From Roseicyclus salinarum (lineage in GTDB: Bacteria > Pseudomonadota > Alphaproteobacteria > Rhodobacterales > Rhodobacteraceae), in assembly GCF_029624655.1 (NCBI RefSeq), contig NZ_JARRSA010000007.1:110376-174375 (forward strand): 64,000 bases of DNA, given 5' to 3'. The translations under genes were made by a program, and so were the position numbers. Under the pieces are notes generated by a model. It was not told the origin of the DNA and did not search any database. It worked only from the letters and a program-made list of their open reading frames with translations. Below are positions 16,469-26,666 of the stretch, piece by piece (position 1 is the stretch's first letter; each line of letters begins with the position of its first letter).

Positions 16469-17233
16469 TCAGCCGATGTCGCGGATCCCGGCCACGGCCT
16501 CGCGCGCGCCCTGCAGCATCCAGACATGCTCGGAGGCGATGAAGAACACCGTCACGCCATGCTCCGCGTGCAGCGCCCGCGCCCGCGCGGCATCGGCCAC
16601 GAAGGTCATGAAGGCACGGCCGGCGCCGCGCGCCGCCGCGCCCGTGCGGGCGTAGGCGCGGGCCACGTCGTCATTGTCCTGCGCGGCGTGGCCATAGCCC
16701 ACGGTCAGGTCGGCCGGTCCGAGGAACAGCGCGTCGATGCCGTCGGTCGCGGCGATCTCCTCCACGGCCTCCACGGCCTCGGGGTCCTCGATCTGGGCGA
16801 TCACGAGGGTGTCGGCGGTCATGGCCAGAAGCTCGGGCATGGACCGCGTGGCGTAACCCGCCCACCGCGTCGATCCCGCATAGCCGCGCCCCCCCGGTCC
16901 GAAGCGCGCCGCGCGCGCCACGCGCGCCGCCGTCGCCGCGTCGGTGACATGCGGCACCACGATACCGTCCGCGCCCGCGTCGAGGGCCATCCCGATCTGC
17001 TCGGCGCTGCCCGATGGGACCCGCACCAGAAGCGGGAAGCGCGCCGCGCGGGCCACGGCGCACAGCGAATTGAGCGCGGCCCGGTCGAAGGGCGCGTGTT
17101 CGGCGTCGAGGCAGACGAAGTCGAGGCCGGCGAGGATCAACACCTCGAGCACGTCGACGGAGGCCGTCTTCATGAAGGTTCCGGCCAGTGGCTCTCCCGC
17201 CATAAGCCTGTTCCGAAATCCCTTTTCGTCCAT
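16469..17233 (-). CDS. HpcH/HpaI-family aldolase
   Basis: A 254-aa class II aldolase fold protein that cleaves or forms 2-keto-3-deoxy acids with a divalent metal. The signature FVCLDAEHAPFDR gives the catalytic region, the Glu of QIEDPEAVEAVEEI and the Asp of FLGPADL supply metal ligands, and ADGIVVPHV is conserved. The substrate is not determined; relatives act on 4-hydroxy-2-oxoheptanedioate or 2-dehydro-3-deoxyglucarate. ATG 17233 gives the family N-terminus; the longer upstream frame is unsupported. Confidence 0.88.
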   Translation of the reverse strand: MDEKGFRNRLMAGEPLAGTFMKTASVDVLEVLILAGLDFVCLDAEHAPFDRAALNSLCAVARAARFPLLVRVPSGSAEQIGMALDAGADGIVVPHVTDAATAARVARAARFGPGGRGYAGSTRWAGYATRSMPELLAMTADTLVIAQIEDPEAVEAVEEIAATDGIDALFLGPADLTVGYGHAAQDNDDVARAYARTGAAARGAGRAFMTFVADAARARALHAEHGVTVFFIASEHVWMLQGAREAVAGIRDIG

Positions 17234-17342
17234 CCTAGCCCTCCGTTCCGCTTCATGCCGAAGCCGCCGGCACAGTGGGACCGCGCGATGCCGATTGCAA
17301 TCTCCGCGCGGCGCCGTTCGGGCCGAAGGGCGCGCCGCGCTC

Positions 17343-18608
17343 TCAGAGATCGCCCGAAAGCCCCGGCAGGTCGAGGTCGAGCGGCAGCGCGCCGGGACCA
17401 CCGGGAAGGTCCGGCAACGCGCCTGGCAGGGGCGGAACCGCGCCGGGATCGAAGGCGGGCGCAGGGGCGAAATCCGGCACACCCGGCAGGTCCGTCACGC
17501 CCGCTCCGTGGTCAGCGGAAAGAGGATCTGCGGAAAGAGGATCTGCGGGAAACGGATCGGCGGGAAACGCGGCCGCGGGCAACGGATCGCCGGGCATTGC
17601 GTCGGCCCCCGGTTCGGGCCAGTGGCCGTCCGGGTCGGGAAGGCCGGCCGCGACGCCCGGAAGGCCGGGCACGGCGGCGCCAGCCATGTCGATGGTCTTT
17701 CCGCGCCCGGACGGGCCCGCGATCTTCAGCGCGCGCCGCCCGTTCATCTGCCCCAGCCGCCCGGACGCCACGCGACGCCCCTCGGGCGTTTCGAGCGTCA
17801 CGGCGGCGAGGGCGGAGGGATCGAAGAACACGAGGTCGCCAGGCGCCATCGACCGCACCTCCTGCAGGCTGCGCGTCGTCCGGCACAGCACGGCGTCGAG
17901 CGTCATGGCGGCGTCCTGCAATGCGGCCTCCAGCCCGTCGCGCCACGCCGCGGGGCGGGCCGCGTCGCCCTCGCCCGCTTCCGGCGCGACCAGCGGCACC
18001 GCAAGCGCGACCTGCCCACGGCGTCCCTCCGCCGCGCCGAGCGTCACCTCGGCCGACAGGAGGTGATAGGCGCGTTCGGGCAACAGCAGGTTGAGTTGCG
18101 CGCGGTCGGGAAAGACGCTGCCGTAGGTCAGACGCTCGGGCCAGTCGCGGTTGCCGATCCCCTCGGTCTCCTTCGAGAAGGCGGCGAGCATCAGGTCGAG
18201 GAAATCGCGGCAGAGCGCCTCGTCGATGCGTGTGACGCGGCGCGGCGCCAGTCCCTTGGCGTCGACCCGTCCCGTCGTCTGGACCTCGATCAGCGCATCG
18301 ACGAGGCCGTGCGACAGCGCGACCAGACCCCGGCGGCCGTCACGATCCTCCAGCACCGCGACGAGCCCGTGTTCGGGCAGATGGCCCAGCGCGTGCGTCA
18401 GGCCGACCTCCTCGCCCACCGAGACCTCGCCCGGCACGAGGTGGAGACCCTTGAACGGAACGGCGGCATGGCGGAGCGTCCGCACCCATGCGTGCGACAA
18501 CTCGGGCGACCGCTCGCGCGCCGCGCGCGCGCCGCGAAGATGCGCCGCGACGATGCGCGCGAGGCCGCCGCCCTTCGGACGGGGCGCAAGATCGGGTGTT
18601 TCGAGCAT
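17343..18608 (-). CDS. FliM/FliN-family (SpoA domain) motor-switch-like protein
   Basis: A 421-aa protein. The N-terminal 240 residues resemble the FliM middle region (SHAWVRTLRHAAVPFKGLHL). A SpoA/FliN-type C-terminal domain lies near residues 270-315, recognisable in MAPGDLVFFDPSAL and RVASGRLGQMNGRRALKIAG. About 100 residues of Pro/Ala/Asp-rich, probably disordered tail follow, with a pentapeptide repeat (consensus DPLPA). FliM and FliN form the flagellar C-ring. No other flagellar gene is in the window, so this may be a diverged paralogue. It lies 71 nt upstream, on the same strand, of nothing obviously related. Confidence 0.75.
   Translation of the reverse strand: MLETPDLAPRPKGGGLARIVAAHLRGARAARERSPELSHAWVRTLRHAAVPFKGLHLVPGEVSVGEEVGLTHALGHLPEHGLVAVLEDRDGRRGLVALSHGLVDALIEVQTTGRVDAKGLAPRRVTRIDEALCRDFLDLMLAAFSKETEGIGNRDWPERLTYGSVFPDRAQLNLLLPERAYHLLSAEVTLGAAEGRRGQVALAVPLVAPEAGEGDAARPAAWRDGLEAALQDAAMTLDAVLCRTTRSLQEVRSMAPGDLVFFDPSALAAVTLETPEGRRVASGRLGQMNGRRALKIAGPSGRGKTIDMAGAAVPGLPGVAAGLPDPDGHWPEPGADAMPGDPLPAAAFPADPFPADPLSADPLSADHGAGVTDLPGVPDFAPAPAFDPGAVPPLPGALPDLPGGPGALPLDLDLPGLSGDL
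17514..17603 (-). repeat. 15-bp tandem repeat inside the FliM-like gene
   Basis: Six imperfect 15-bp units run in phase with the reading frame. On the plus strand the first two read AGCGGAAAGAGGATC and TGCGGAAAGAGGATC, then diverge. They encode five-residue units near DPLPA/DPLSA in the protein tail. The first two or three units are nearly identical, so the array is probably young and may vary in copy number between strains. Confidence 0.85.
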
Positions 18609-18679
18609 ATCTCGGGCGCCCCTGCGCGGGTGCTGGTTGCCCCCGTTCTGCCATGCGGAGGGTTAACAAACCCCTCAGG

Positions 18680-21364
18680 TCACGCCGCGCGCACCGCCCT
18701 CGCGGGCAGGCTCACGCAAAAGCGCGTGCCGGTCTGGGCCGGCTCGTAGGTCAGGCTGCCGCCCAGCCTGCCCATGATCTCCCGGCTGATCGCCAGCCCC
18801 AGCCCGGCGCCGGGCGCGCCCTTCGCGGTGTCGAGCCTCGCGAACTTCTCGAAGATGAGGGTGCGCTGCCGGTCGGGAATGCCGCCGCCGTTGTCGGTAA
18901 AGCCGACGTCGATCCGGGACGGCCCCTGCGTGACGTCGATCCGAAGCTCGGGCGTGCTTGCGTCGCAGTATTTCTGGGCGTTGGAGATGAGGTTGATGAA
19001 GACCTGCGCAAGCCGGTCGGCGTCGGTGTGCACGACGACGCGCTCGGCCTCGCGGTCGCGCCGGATCTCGAGGCGCCCGCCGCCCTCCAGCGCGCCGGCG
19101 GCGTGGACCGCGCGGTCGAGCACCTCCGACAGCTGAGCGGGCCCCTCGTGCAGGGTCACGCGGCCGTGCTCCAGCACGCTGAGGTCCAGAAGGTCGTCCA
19201 GAAGCCGCGTCAGCCGAAGGCTTTCGTCGTGGATGATCCGGCTGAAGCGCGCGCGCGCGCCATCGTCGAGCGCCTCGGTCTGCATCAGGATTTCCGAGAA
19301 CGAACGGATCGAGGTCATTGGCGTCCTCAGCTCGTGGCTGATCTGGCTGAGGAACGCGTCCTTCTGGACGCTGAGTTCGGTCAGCTTCTGGTTGGCCTCG
19401 CGCAGGCGCGCGGCGGTGCGGGCGAGTTCCGAGGATTTCGCCTCGAGCTGGCTGGAGTATTCCATGATCTGCGCCGTCTCGTCGGCCACGGCCAGAAGGT
19501 CGCGCACCGACACGCTGGCCCCGCCGGTGATCTGGCCGACCATCGCGTGCGCCGTCGCCGCGCCGACCGAGCCTGCAAGCTCGCGCTCCAGCCTCTCGAG
19601 AAAGTCGGGCGTGGGTTCGGGCAGTCCGCCGTCGCGGCCCTGGCTGCTGGCCGCGTCCCGGAACAGCCGTCCGGCCCGTCCCGCGCCGAGGATGCGCTGC
19701 GCCATGGTCAGCAGATCGTCGGCCGTCCCCGCCGCCCCGCGCCAGCCCAGAAGCGCGCGGGAATGGTCGTAGACGTTGACGAACTGCGCGCCCTGCAGCC
19801 GTTCGAGGGGGCTGGGGAAGCTGAACAGCGACCCGAGGATGAACAGAAACGTGTTCAGCCCCAGCGACAGCATCATCGCCGTCAGGAGCGGATCGGTGGC
19901 CTGCAGCCCGAGCGGCGTCGAGGGGCTGAGCCAGCCGATGCCGAGCGGCCCGGTCTCGAGGATCGACGGCATCAGCCCGCCGGTCTCGGCGATGTTGGGG
20001 ATCAGCAGGAGCCACGCCCAGATCGCGAAACCGGCCCCGATGCCGAGGGCCGCCCCCGCCCGCGTCGCGCCGCGCCACAGGATGCCGCCCAGAAGCGCGG
20101 GCAGGATCTGCGCGACGCCCAGAAACGCGATCAGGCCGATTTCGGCCAGCGCGTCCGCGCCCCCCGACAGGCGGTAGTAGCCGAGACCGAGAAACAGGAT
20201 CCCGCCGATGGACAGGCGCCGCGCCATCAGCGCGACGCGCCGCATGTCGCCCGACATCGGGTCGTCGTGGCGCGTGGCCCGCAGCCAAAGCGGCACCAGG
20301 ATGTGGTTGGAGACCATGGTCGAAAGCGCCAGGGCCGCGACGATGACCATTGAGGTGGCCGCCGAGAACCCCCCGAGGAACACGAGAAGCGCGAGGCCGT
20401 CCTGCCCGAGGCTCAGCGGCACGGTCAGCACGAAGAGGTCTGGGTTCGTCCCCGCCCCCGGCAGTCCCAGGCCGATGACCGCGATCGGCACGACGAAAAG
20501 GCTGATGAGCAGCAGGTAGAGCGGAAAGGCCCACGCCGCCGTGGCAAGGTGCCTCTCGTCGGAATTCTCGACGACCAGCACCTGGAACATGCGCGGCAGG
20601 CATAGGATCGCGAAGGCCGAAAGCGCCGTGAGCCCCAGCCAGCGCGCCCCGTTCCAGCCCGAGGCCGCCACGGGGCTGGCCTCGATGCGGGCCAGCATGT
20701 CGGACGGTCCATCGGCCACGCCCCAGACCACGAAGACGCCCACGGCGAGGATCGCGAAAAGCTTCACGATCGCCTCGAGCGCGATGGCCGAGACGAGGCC
20801 GGGATGCCGTTCGTTCACGTCGAGCGAGCGCGTGCCGAAGACGATCGTGAACAGCGCGAGGCCCAGGGCCACCCAGATCGCCGTCTGCCCGGTGTCGGGC
20901 GTGCCGAGCGCGCCTGGCCGCGCGAAGACCGAGAAGCTGAGCACGACGGACTGCAGCTGAAGCGCGATGTAGGGCGTTGTGCCGATCACCGCCAGCACGG
21001 TCACGAGCGCGGCCAGCCCGCCCGACTTGCCATAGCGGCTGGAGATCATGTCGGCGATGGAGGTGATCCGCTGCGCGCGCCCGATCCGCACCATCTTCCG
21101 CAGGAGCCAGTACCAGCCGATGAAGACCAGCGTGGGCCCGAGGTAGATCGTCAGGAACTCCAGCCCCGTGCGCGCGGCCGCGCCGACCGCGCCGTAGAAG
21201 GTCCAGGCGGTCGTGTAGATCGACAGGCTGAGCGTGTAGGTGAGGGGCGAGTTCAGCCAGCGGGCCTTGCCCTCCATGGCGCGCTTCTCGGCGAGGAAGG
21301 CGACGCCGAACAGCCCCGCGACATAGATGACGCAGACCGCGACGAGGCCATCGAAGCTCAGCAT
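18680..21364 (-). CDS. sodium:solute symporter-histidine kinase fusion sensor
   Basis: An 894-aa sensor. Residues 1 to about 480 form a multi-helix SLC5/SSS symporter domain (LNSPLTYTLSLSIYTTAWTF, ITSIADMISSRYGKSGGLAA). A linker with coiled-coil character (MEYSSQLEAKSSELARTAAR) leads to the HisKA box ISHELRTPMTS with its His near residue 675. The HATPase follows with NAQKYCD, DNGGGIPD and GLGLAIS. The layout resembles CrbS/MxtR, which control acetate use in other bacteria. Here it is encoded one base downstream of a small membrane protein and near a receiver-only regulator and acs, supporting an acetate or short-chain acid signal (inference). Confidence 0.9.
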   Translation of the reverse strand: MLSFDGLVAVCVIYVAGLFGVAFLAEKRAMEGKARWLNSPLTYTLSLSIYTTAWTFYGAVGAAARTGLEFLTIYLGPTLVFIGWYWLLRKMVRIGRAQRITSIADMISSRYGKSGGLAALVTVLAVIGTTPYIALQLQSVVLSFSVFARPGALGTPDTGQTAIWVALGLALFTIVFGTRSLDVNERHPGLVSAIALEAIVKLFAILAVGVFVVWGVADGPSDMLARIEASPVAASGWNGARWLGLTALSAFAILCLPRMFQVLVVENSDERHLATAAWAFPLYLLLISLFVVPIAVIGLGLPGAGTNPDLFVLTVPLSLGQDGLALLVFLGGFSAATSMVIVAALALSTMVSNHILVPLWLRATRHDDPMSGDMRRVALMARRLSIGGILFLGLGYYRLSGGADALAEIGLIAFLGVAQILPALLGGILWRGATRAGAALGIGAGFAIWAWLLLIPNIAETGGLMPSILETGPLGIGWLSPSTPLGLQATDPLLTAMMLSLGLNTFLFILGSLFSFPSPLERLQGAQFVNVYDHSRALLGWRGAAGTADDLLTMAQRILGAGRAGRLFRDAASSQGRDGGLPEPTPDFLERLERELAGSVGAATAHAMVGQITGGASVSVRDLLAVADETAQIMEYSSQLEAKSSELARTAARLREANQKLTELSVQKDAFLSQISHELRTPMTSIRSFSEILMQTEALDDGARARFSRIIHDESLRLTRLLDDLLDLSVLEHGRVTLHEGPAQLSEVLDRAVHAAGALEGGGRLEIRRDREAERVVVHTDADRLAQVFINLISNAQKYCDASTPELRIDVTQGPSRIDVGFTDNGGGIPDRQRTLIFEKFARLDTAKGAPGAGLGLAISREIMGRLGGSLTYEPAQTGTRFCVSLPARAVRAA

Positions 21365-21365
21365 C

Positions 21366-21698
21366 TCAGGACCCCGGACGCGGCGCGGGGTCGTGGCCCG
21401 GTGCAGGCCCCGATGCGTCCACCGGCGCGAAGCGGGACGGCACGGCCTCGGCGCCTTCGGGGTCGGGGGCGTCGCGCGCCAGCGAACGGCTGACCAGCAT
21501 CGCCACCACGATCAGGCACAGCCACGTCACGAACAGGTAGACCAGCCAAGCGGCAAGCCCCGCCCCCTGCCCGTCCTCTCCGGTGATGAAGACCGGCCCG
21601 AAGAACAGGATCATGCCAAGAACCGGCAGAAGCCGCGCGGCGTCCTGAAGCCGGTTCTTGCGGTAGGTCCTGCGTTCGAGAAATAGCCGCCGCGCCAT
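21366..21698 (-). CDS. small two-helix membrane protein linked to the symporter-kinase
   Basis: A 110-aa protein with a basic N-terminus (MARRLFLERRTYRKNRLQDA), two transmembrane helices at about residues 21-39 and 48-69, and a Pro/Asp-rich cytoplasmic tail. It resembles in size and position the short DUF485-like or unnamed partners encoded before SSS-type permeases such as ActP, but I cannot assign a family by motif. It lies 24 nt after the receiver gene and ends one base before the kinase start, so it is in the operon. Confidence 0.75.
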   Translation of the reverse strand: MARRLFLERRTYRKNRLQDAARLLPVLGMILFFGPVFITGEDGQGAGLAAWLVYLFVTWLCLIVVAMLVSRSLARDAPDPEGAEAVPSRFAPVDASGPAPGHDPAPRPGS

Positions 21699-21721
21699 CG
21701 TCGCCTCGCCGGGTCCGCGGC

Positions 21722-22135
21722 TCAGCCGCCGTCGCCGAGGCCGCCCGCCACCGCGCGCGCGACGCCGCCGCTGCCGGCCAGCTCGCGCACCGTCGCGATC
21801 AGCTCGTCGTTCGAGAACGGTTTGGTAAGAAAGGCGTCCGCGCCCAGCGCCATGGCCTGCTCGCGGTCCCGCGCCTGCCCCTTCGCGGTCAGAAGCAGGA
21901 CCGGAAGATCCCGCGTCGCCTCGCGCCCGCGCAAGTCGCGCAGGATCTCGAGGCCCGACCGCCCCGGCAGCATGACGTCGAGAACAAGCACATCCGGGCC
22001 GACCCTGTCGATCTCGTCGAGCGCGGTTTCGCCCTTGCCGTGGCCACGCACGTCCCAGCCGTCTCTGGCCAGGATGAAACCGATCGCCTCGAGGATGTTG
22101 GCTTCGTCCTCCACAAGGAGAATGCTTTTCGCCAA
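21722..22135 (-). CDS. receiver-only response regulator
   Basis: A 137-aa CheY-like receiver with no output domain. The acidic pocket VEDEAN, phosphoacceptor Asp53 (LVLDVMLPG), Thr83 (LLTAKG) and Lys105 (LTKPF) are all present, so it should be phosphorylated. About 20 Gly/Ala-rich residues follow the domain. As it is co-transcribed with the symporter-kinase it is its likely partner. With no DNA-binding domain it must act by protein contact or as a phosphate relay or sink. Confidence 0.9.
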   Translation of the reverse strand: MAKSILLVEDEANILEAIGFILARDGWDVRGHGKGETALDEIDRVGPDVLVLDVMLPGRSGLEILRDLRGREATRDLPVLLLTAKGQARDREQAMALGADAFLTKPFSNDELIATVRELAGSGGVARAVAGGLGDGG

Positions 22136-22207
22136 AGGTCCGGCCTCCCTCCGGGATAGGCGTGCAGTTTGCAGATTGCACGTCCTTTAGGCAATGGGCA
22201 TCTCAAG

Positions 22208-23530
22208 TCAGCGACGGGCGGGGCAGGCCTCGCGCGGGCAGAGCCCGCAGCCCGGCCCCGCCAGAACCGGCTTCGCGTCCGAGGCGCCGCCCTGCGGCTG
22301 TGGCGCGATGAGCATCGTCGCCTGCACCACGGGCGCCATGCCGAACCCGGTCTGCGCCACCGCCTGCGCCACCGCCCAGGCCCGGAAGCGGTTGCCCTGC
22401 GGCATCTCGATCATCGCGGTGTCGGGATGGCCGGGACGGACCAGCGCGGCATAGAGCGGCCAGAGCGGACAGCCGGGCCCGAAGCGCGGGATCGAGAACG
22501 ACGCCAGCCTGCGCCGGAACAGAAGCGCGCCCGAGGCGTCGCAGATCGCAAGGCCGAAGGCGGGCGCGCCCTCGGTCGGGGGAAGGGCCGCGAGCCGGCG
22601 CAGGACGAGGGCCACGTCGCCCGCGGCGAGCGCCAGAAGCGCGGAGGGATCGAAGCCCGCCTCGCGCGCGGCGGGCAGAAGCTCCGCCAGCGGCAGGCGG
22701 CCCGCGTCCGCGGCATAGCTCTCCAGCATCTTGCGGCCAAGCGCGCGGGTCGCCGCGTCCTGCATCCCGGGGCTCCGGTCGAGGATGCCGGGAATGGCCG
22801 CCGCTCCCTGCGTTTCGATCTCGGGGAAATGGTGGTCCGCGGCGTCGAACATCGCCTCGACCGTTTCGATCGGCGTCGCCGACAGCGTCTCGCCGCTTGC
22901 GTCGGGCGCCTCGAAATGCCCCAGCATCGAGGTCGCCCGCGCCGAAAGACGCTCGGCCTCCTCGTGGAGGTTGCGGTGAAAGCGGCCGCGCCATGCCGGG
23001 TCGAGGTCGCGCTCGCGGGCGAGGATGTCGGCGGTCGAGCGGATCGCGGCGACCGAGGACAGGATCTCGTGCATCGCCTCGGACAGGACCGGGTCGTGGC
23101 TCAGGCGGTCGCGCAGTCCCTCGATCACTCCCTCGAGGCCCGCGATGCGCTTCTGCTGCAGCGCGATCAGCCCCGTCCATCCGGGAAAGCGCGCGGCGAG
23201 GTCGTCGATCCGGTCGGTCTCGGGCACGGCGCCGAACGCCTCGCCGGTGCCGCGCGCCGCCGTCTGGAGCGTGTCATGGATGGTGGCGTCCGCGCCCTCG
23301 GACAGGAACGCGGGATCGACCCCGAGCGTCCGGGCGAGCGCCAGCAGAAGCTTGCCGCCGATCTTCCTGCGGTTGTGCTCGATCAGGTTGAGATAGGACG
23401 CCGAGATCCCCGCGGCCTCGGCCAGCGCGGCCTGCTTCATGCCGACCAGAAGCCTGCGTTCGCGAATGCGGTCGCCCGTCAGACGCGCGGCGCGCGGCGA
23501 TCCTTTCGTCACGTCCGGCAGTGCCGACAT
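22208..23530 (-). CDS. ScfR-family short-chain fatty acyl-CoA transcriptional regulator
   Basis: A 440-aa regulator with an N-terminal XRE helix-turn-helix ([20 protein letters not shown], then [18 protein letters not shown]). A long middle region with an ImmA/IrrE-like segment and a C-terminal domain ending in a cysteine cluster, [16 protein letters not shown], follow. Family members such as RamB of actinobacteria and PccR of Rhodobacter sphaeroides sense short-chain acyl-CoA and control acetate or propionate assimilation. It is divergent from acs, its likely target. ATG 23530 fits the promoter at 23559-23587; the longer ORF start at 23587 would fall in the -35 box. Confidence 0.9.
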   Translation of the reverse strand: MSALPDVTKGSPRAARLTGDRIRERRLLVGMKQAALAEAAGISASYLNLIEHNRRKIGGKLLLALARTLGVDPAFLSEGADATIHDTLQTAARGTGEAFGAVPETDRIDDLAARFPGWTGLIALQQKRIAGLEGVIEGLRDRLSHDPVLSEAMHEILSSVAAIRSTADILARERDLDPAWRGRFHRNLHEEAERLSARATSMLGHFEAPDASGETLSATPIETVEAMFDAADHHFPEIETQGAAAIPGILDRSPGMQDAATRALGRKMLESYAADAGRLPLAELLPAAREAGFDPSALLALAAGDVALVLRRLAALPPTEGAPAFGLAICDASGALLFRRRLASFSIPRFGPGCPLWPLYAALVRPGHPDTAMIEMPQGNRFRAWAVAQAVAQTGFGMAPVVQATMLIAPQPQGGASDAKPVLAGPGCGLCPREACPARR

Positions 23531-23558
23531 GATCCTGCTCCACCCTGATTTACACGCG

Positions 23559-23587
23559 ATATTAACAGGTTTCCCCGGCAACTCCAA
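23559..23587 (-). promoter_or_regulatory. sigma-70-like promoter of the ScfR gene
   Basis: Read on the minus strand: TTGGAG, a 17-nt spacer, then TAATAT. The spacing is ideal and the -10 box matches four of six consensus bases. It would start transcription about 22 nt before the ScfR ATG. It lies in the divergent scfR-acs gap, where a regulator bound here could affect both genes. Confidence 0.45.
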
Positions 23588-23753
23588 CGGCTTGGCGCAG
23601 CAGGTTTACAAGGGGCCAGACCCGACGCCCGCACCCAAGACCCGCTTGCCTCGCAGGCGGCGATGCGGAACACTTGGCCCGATGGCCCGCGGCAACGCAC
23701 CCGCCGGGCCGACGCTTCGAAGCATGGCTCGACACATGGGAGGAGACAGCCAG

Positions 23754-25703
<1,950 letters not shown>

Positions 25704-25724
25704 GGGCCCTGCGGCCGCGGGGGC

Positions 25725-25762
25725 GAAGGCGCGCGGGACCGGGCGGGATCGCGCGCGCCTTC
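25725..25762. terminator. bidirectional terminator between acs and the GNAT gene
   Basis: GAAGGCGCGCG (25725-25735) pairs over 11 bp with CGCGCGCCTTC (25752-25762) around a 16-nt loop, in the 71-nt gap between convergent genes. Confidence 0.65.
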
Positions 25763-25774
25763 CGCCGCGCCGGC

Positions 25775-26587
25775 CTATTTCGTCAGCCGCCCGCCAGCAA
25801 GCGCGGCGGGGTCCGCGCAGACAACGATGTCGAAGGCCCCCGGCGCAAGGCCCATCCGCGAACACACCGCCTCGGACGGGGCGTTGCCCGCCTCGATGCC
25901 GGTCATGAAGTCGCGGATGCCGAAGCGTTCCTCCATGTCGAGCATGACATGGGCGCCGAGGATCCGCGACAGCCCCTCGCCCCTGCGCGAGGGGTCGGTT
26001 GCGAGCATCCCCCACCACGCCTGCCTGCCATAGGTGCCGTGATCCTCGTGGGCATAGCTCGACGATGCCGCGCAGGACACGACGTTCATCCCGGCGTCGA
26101 GGGCCGCGATGCAGCAGGCGCGCCGGAACCCGCCCCGCAGCACCTCGCCGATCAGGGGCATCACGCCGCAGCCAAGCGACATCGCGGCCAAAGAGGCCAT
26201 GTGCTCAGCCGGCGTCGCGCCGTCGATGCGCACAAGCGTCAGGTCCTCCGGCAGCGGGCGGGTCGCGACGATCTCGCGCGCGGCGGCGAGGGCAGATGCG
26301 CCGCCGGTCCACTTGACGTAGTGCATGGGCGACAGGCCATGCGCCTTCAGCGCGGCCTTCATCCCGGCGGTGCGGTCACGGGGCACGGCGGCGCAGCTGG
26401 AATTGCCCTGCACGACCGCAAGGGTCGCGACGTCGTCCGCGTCGCCGTCATCGGTCGAGGCGATGCCCACGGTCCGCCCGTAGTAATGGTAGCGCCTGTC
26501 GCCGCAGATCAGTCCGGCCAGCGCCCGCCCGCGCCTCAGAAGCGCGCGCTGCTGGTCATTTCCGAAGAATTCCCCTTCCGCCGTCAC
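25775..26587 (-). CDS. GNAT-like acetyltransferase next to acs
   Basis: A 270-aa protein. The last 90 residues look like a GNAT domain: WWGMLATDPSRRGEGLSRIL holds an acetyl-CoA loop (R-G-E-G-L-S, with Ser where Gly/Ala is usual), and AGNAPSEAVCSRMGL is the following helix. The first 180 residues may hold a second, diverged GNAT-like unit (YHYYGRTVGIAS, ATLAVVQGN). The GTG start at 26587 has a GAGGGGGGAC ribosome site. The longer upstream frame would run into the cytochrome gene's end. Substrate unknown. It is convergent with acs, which makes a role in Acs acetylation worth testing. Confidence 0.7.
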   Translation of the reverse strand: MTAEGEFFGNDQQRALLRRGRALAGLICGDRRYHYYGRTVGIASTDDGDADDVATLAVVQGNSSCAAVPRDRTAGMKAALKAHGLSPMHYVKWTGGASALAAAREIVATRPLPEDLTLVRIDGATPAEHMASLAAMSLGCGVMPLIGEVLRGGFRRACCIAALDAGMNVVSCAASSSYAHEDHGTYGRQAWWGMLATDPSRRGEGLSRILGAHVMLDMEERFGIRDFMTGIEAGNAPSEAVCSRMGLAPGAFDIVVCADPAALAGGRLTK

Positions 26588-26666
26588 GGCACCGTCCCCC
26601 CTCGTCCGCCGAAGCGGATCGTTGGCGAAAGCGCAGCGAAGCGCAAACGAAACCAGCAGGCCGCGT

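Noticed and set aside
23531..23753. PccR-type TTTGCAAA palindrome between scfR and acs
   Set aside because: Only loose half-site-like sequences (TTTACAA) are present; no paired motif is visible.
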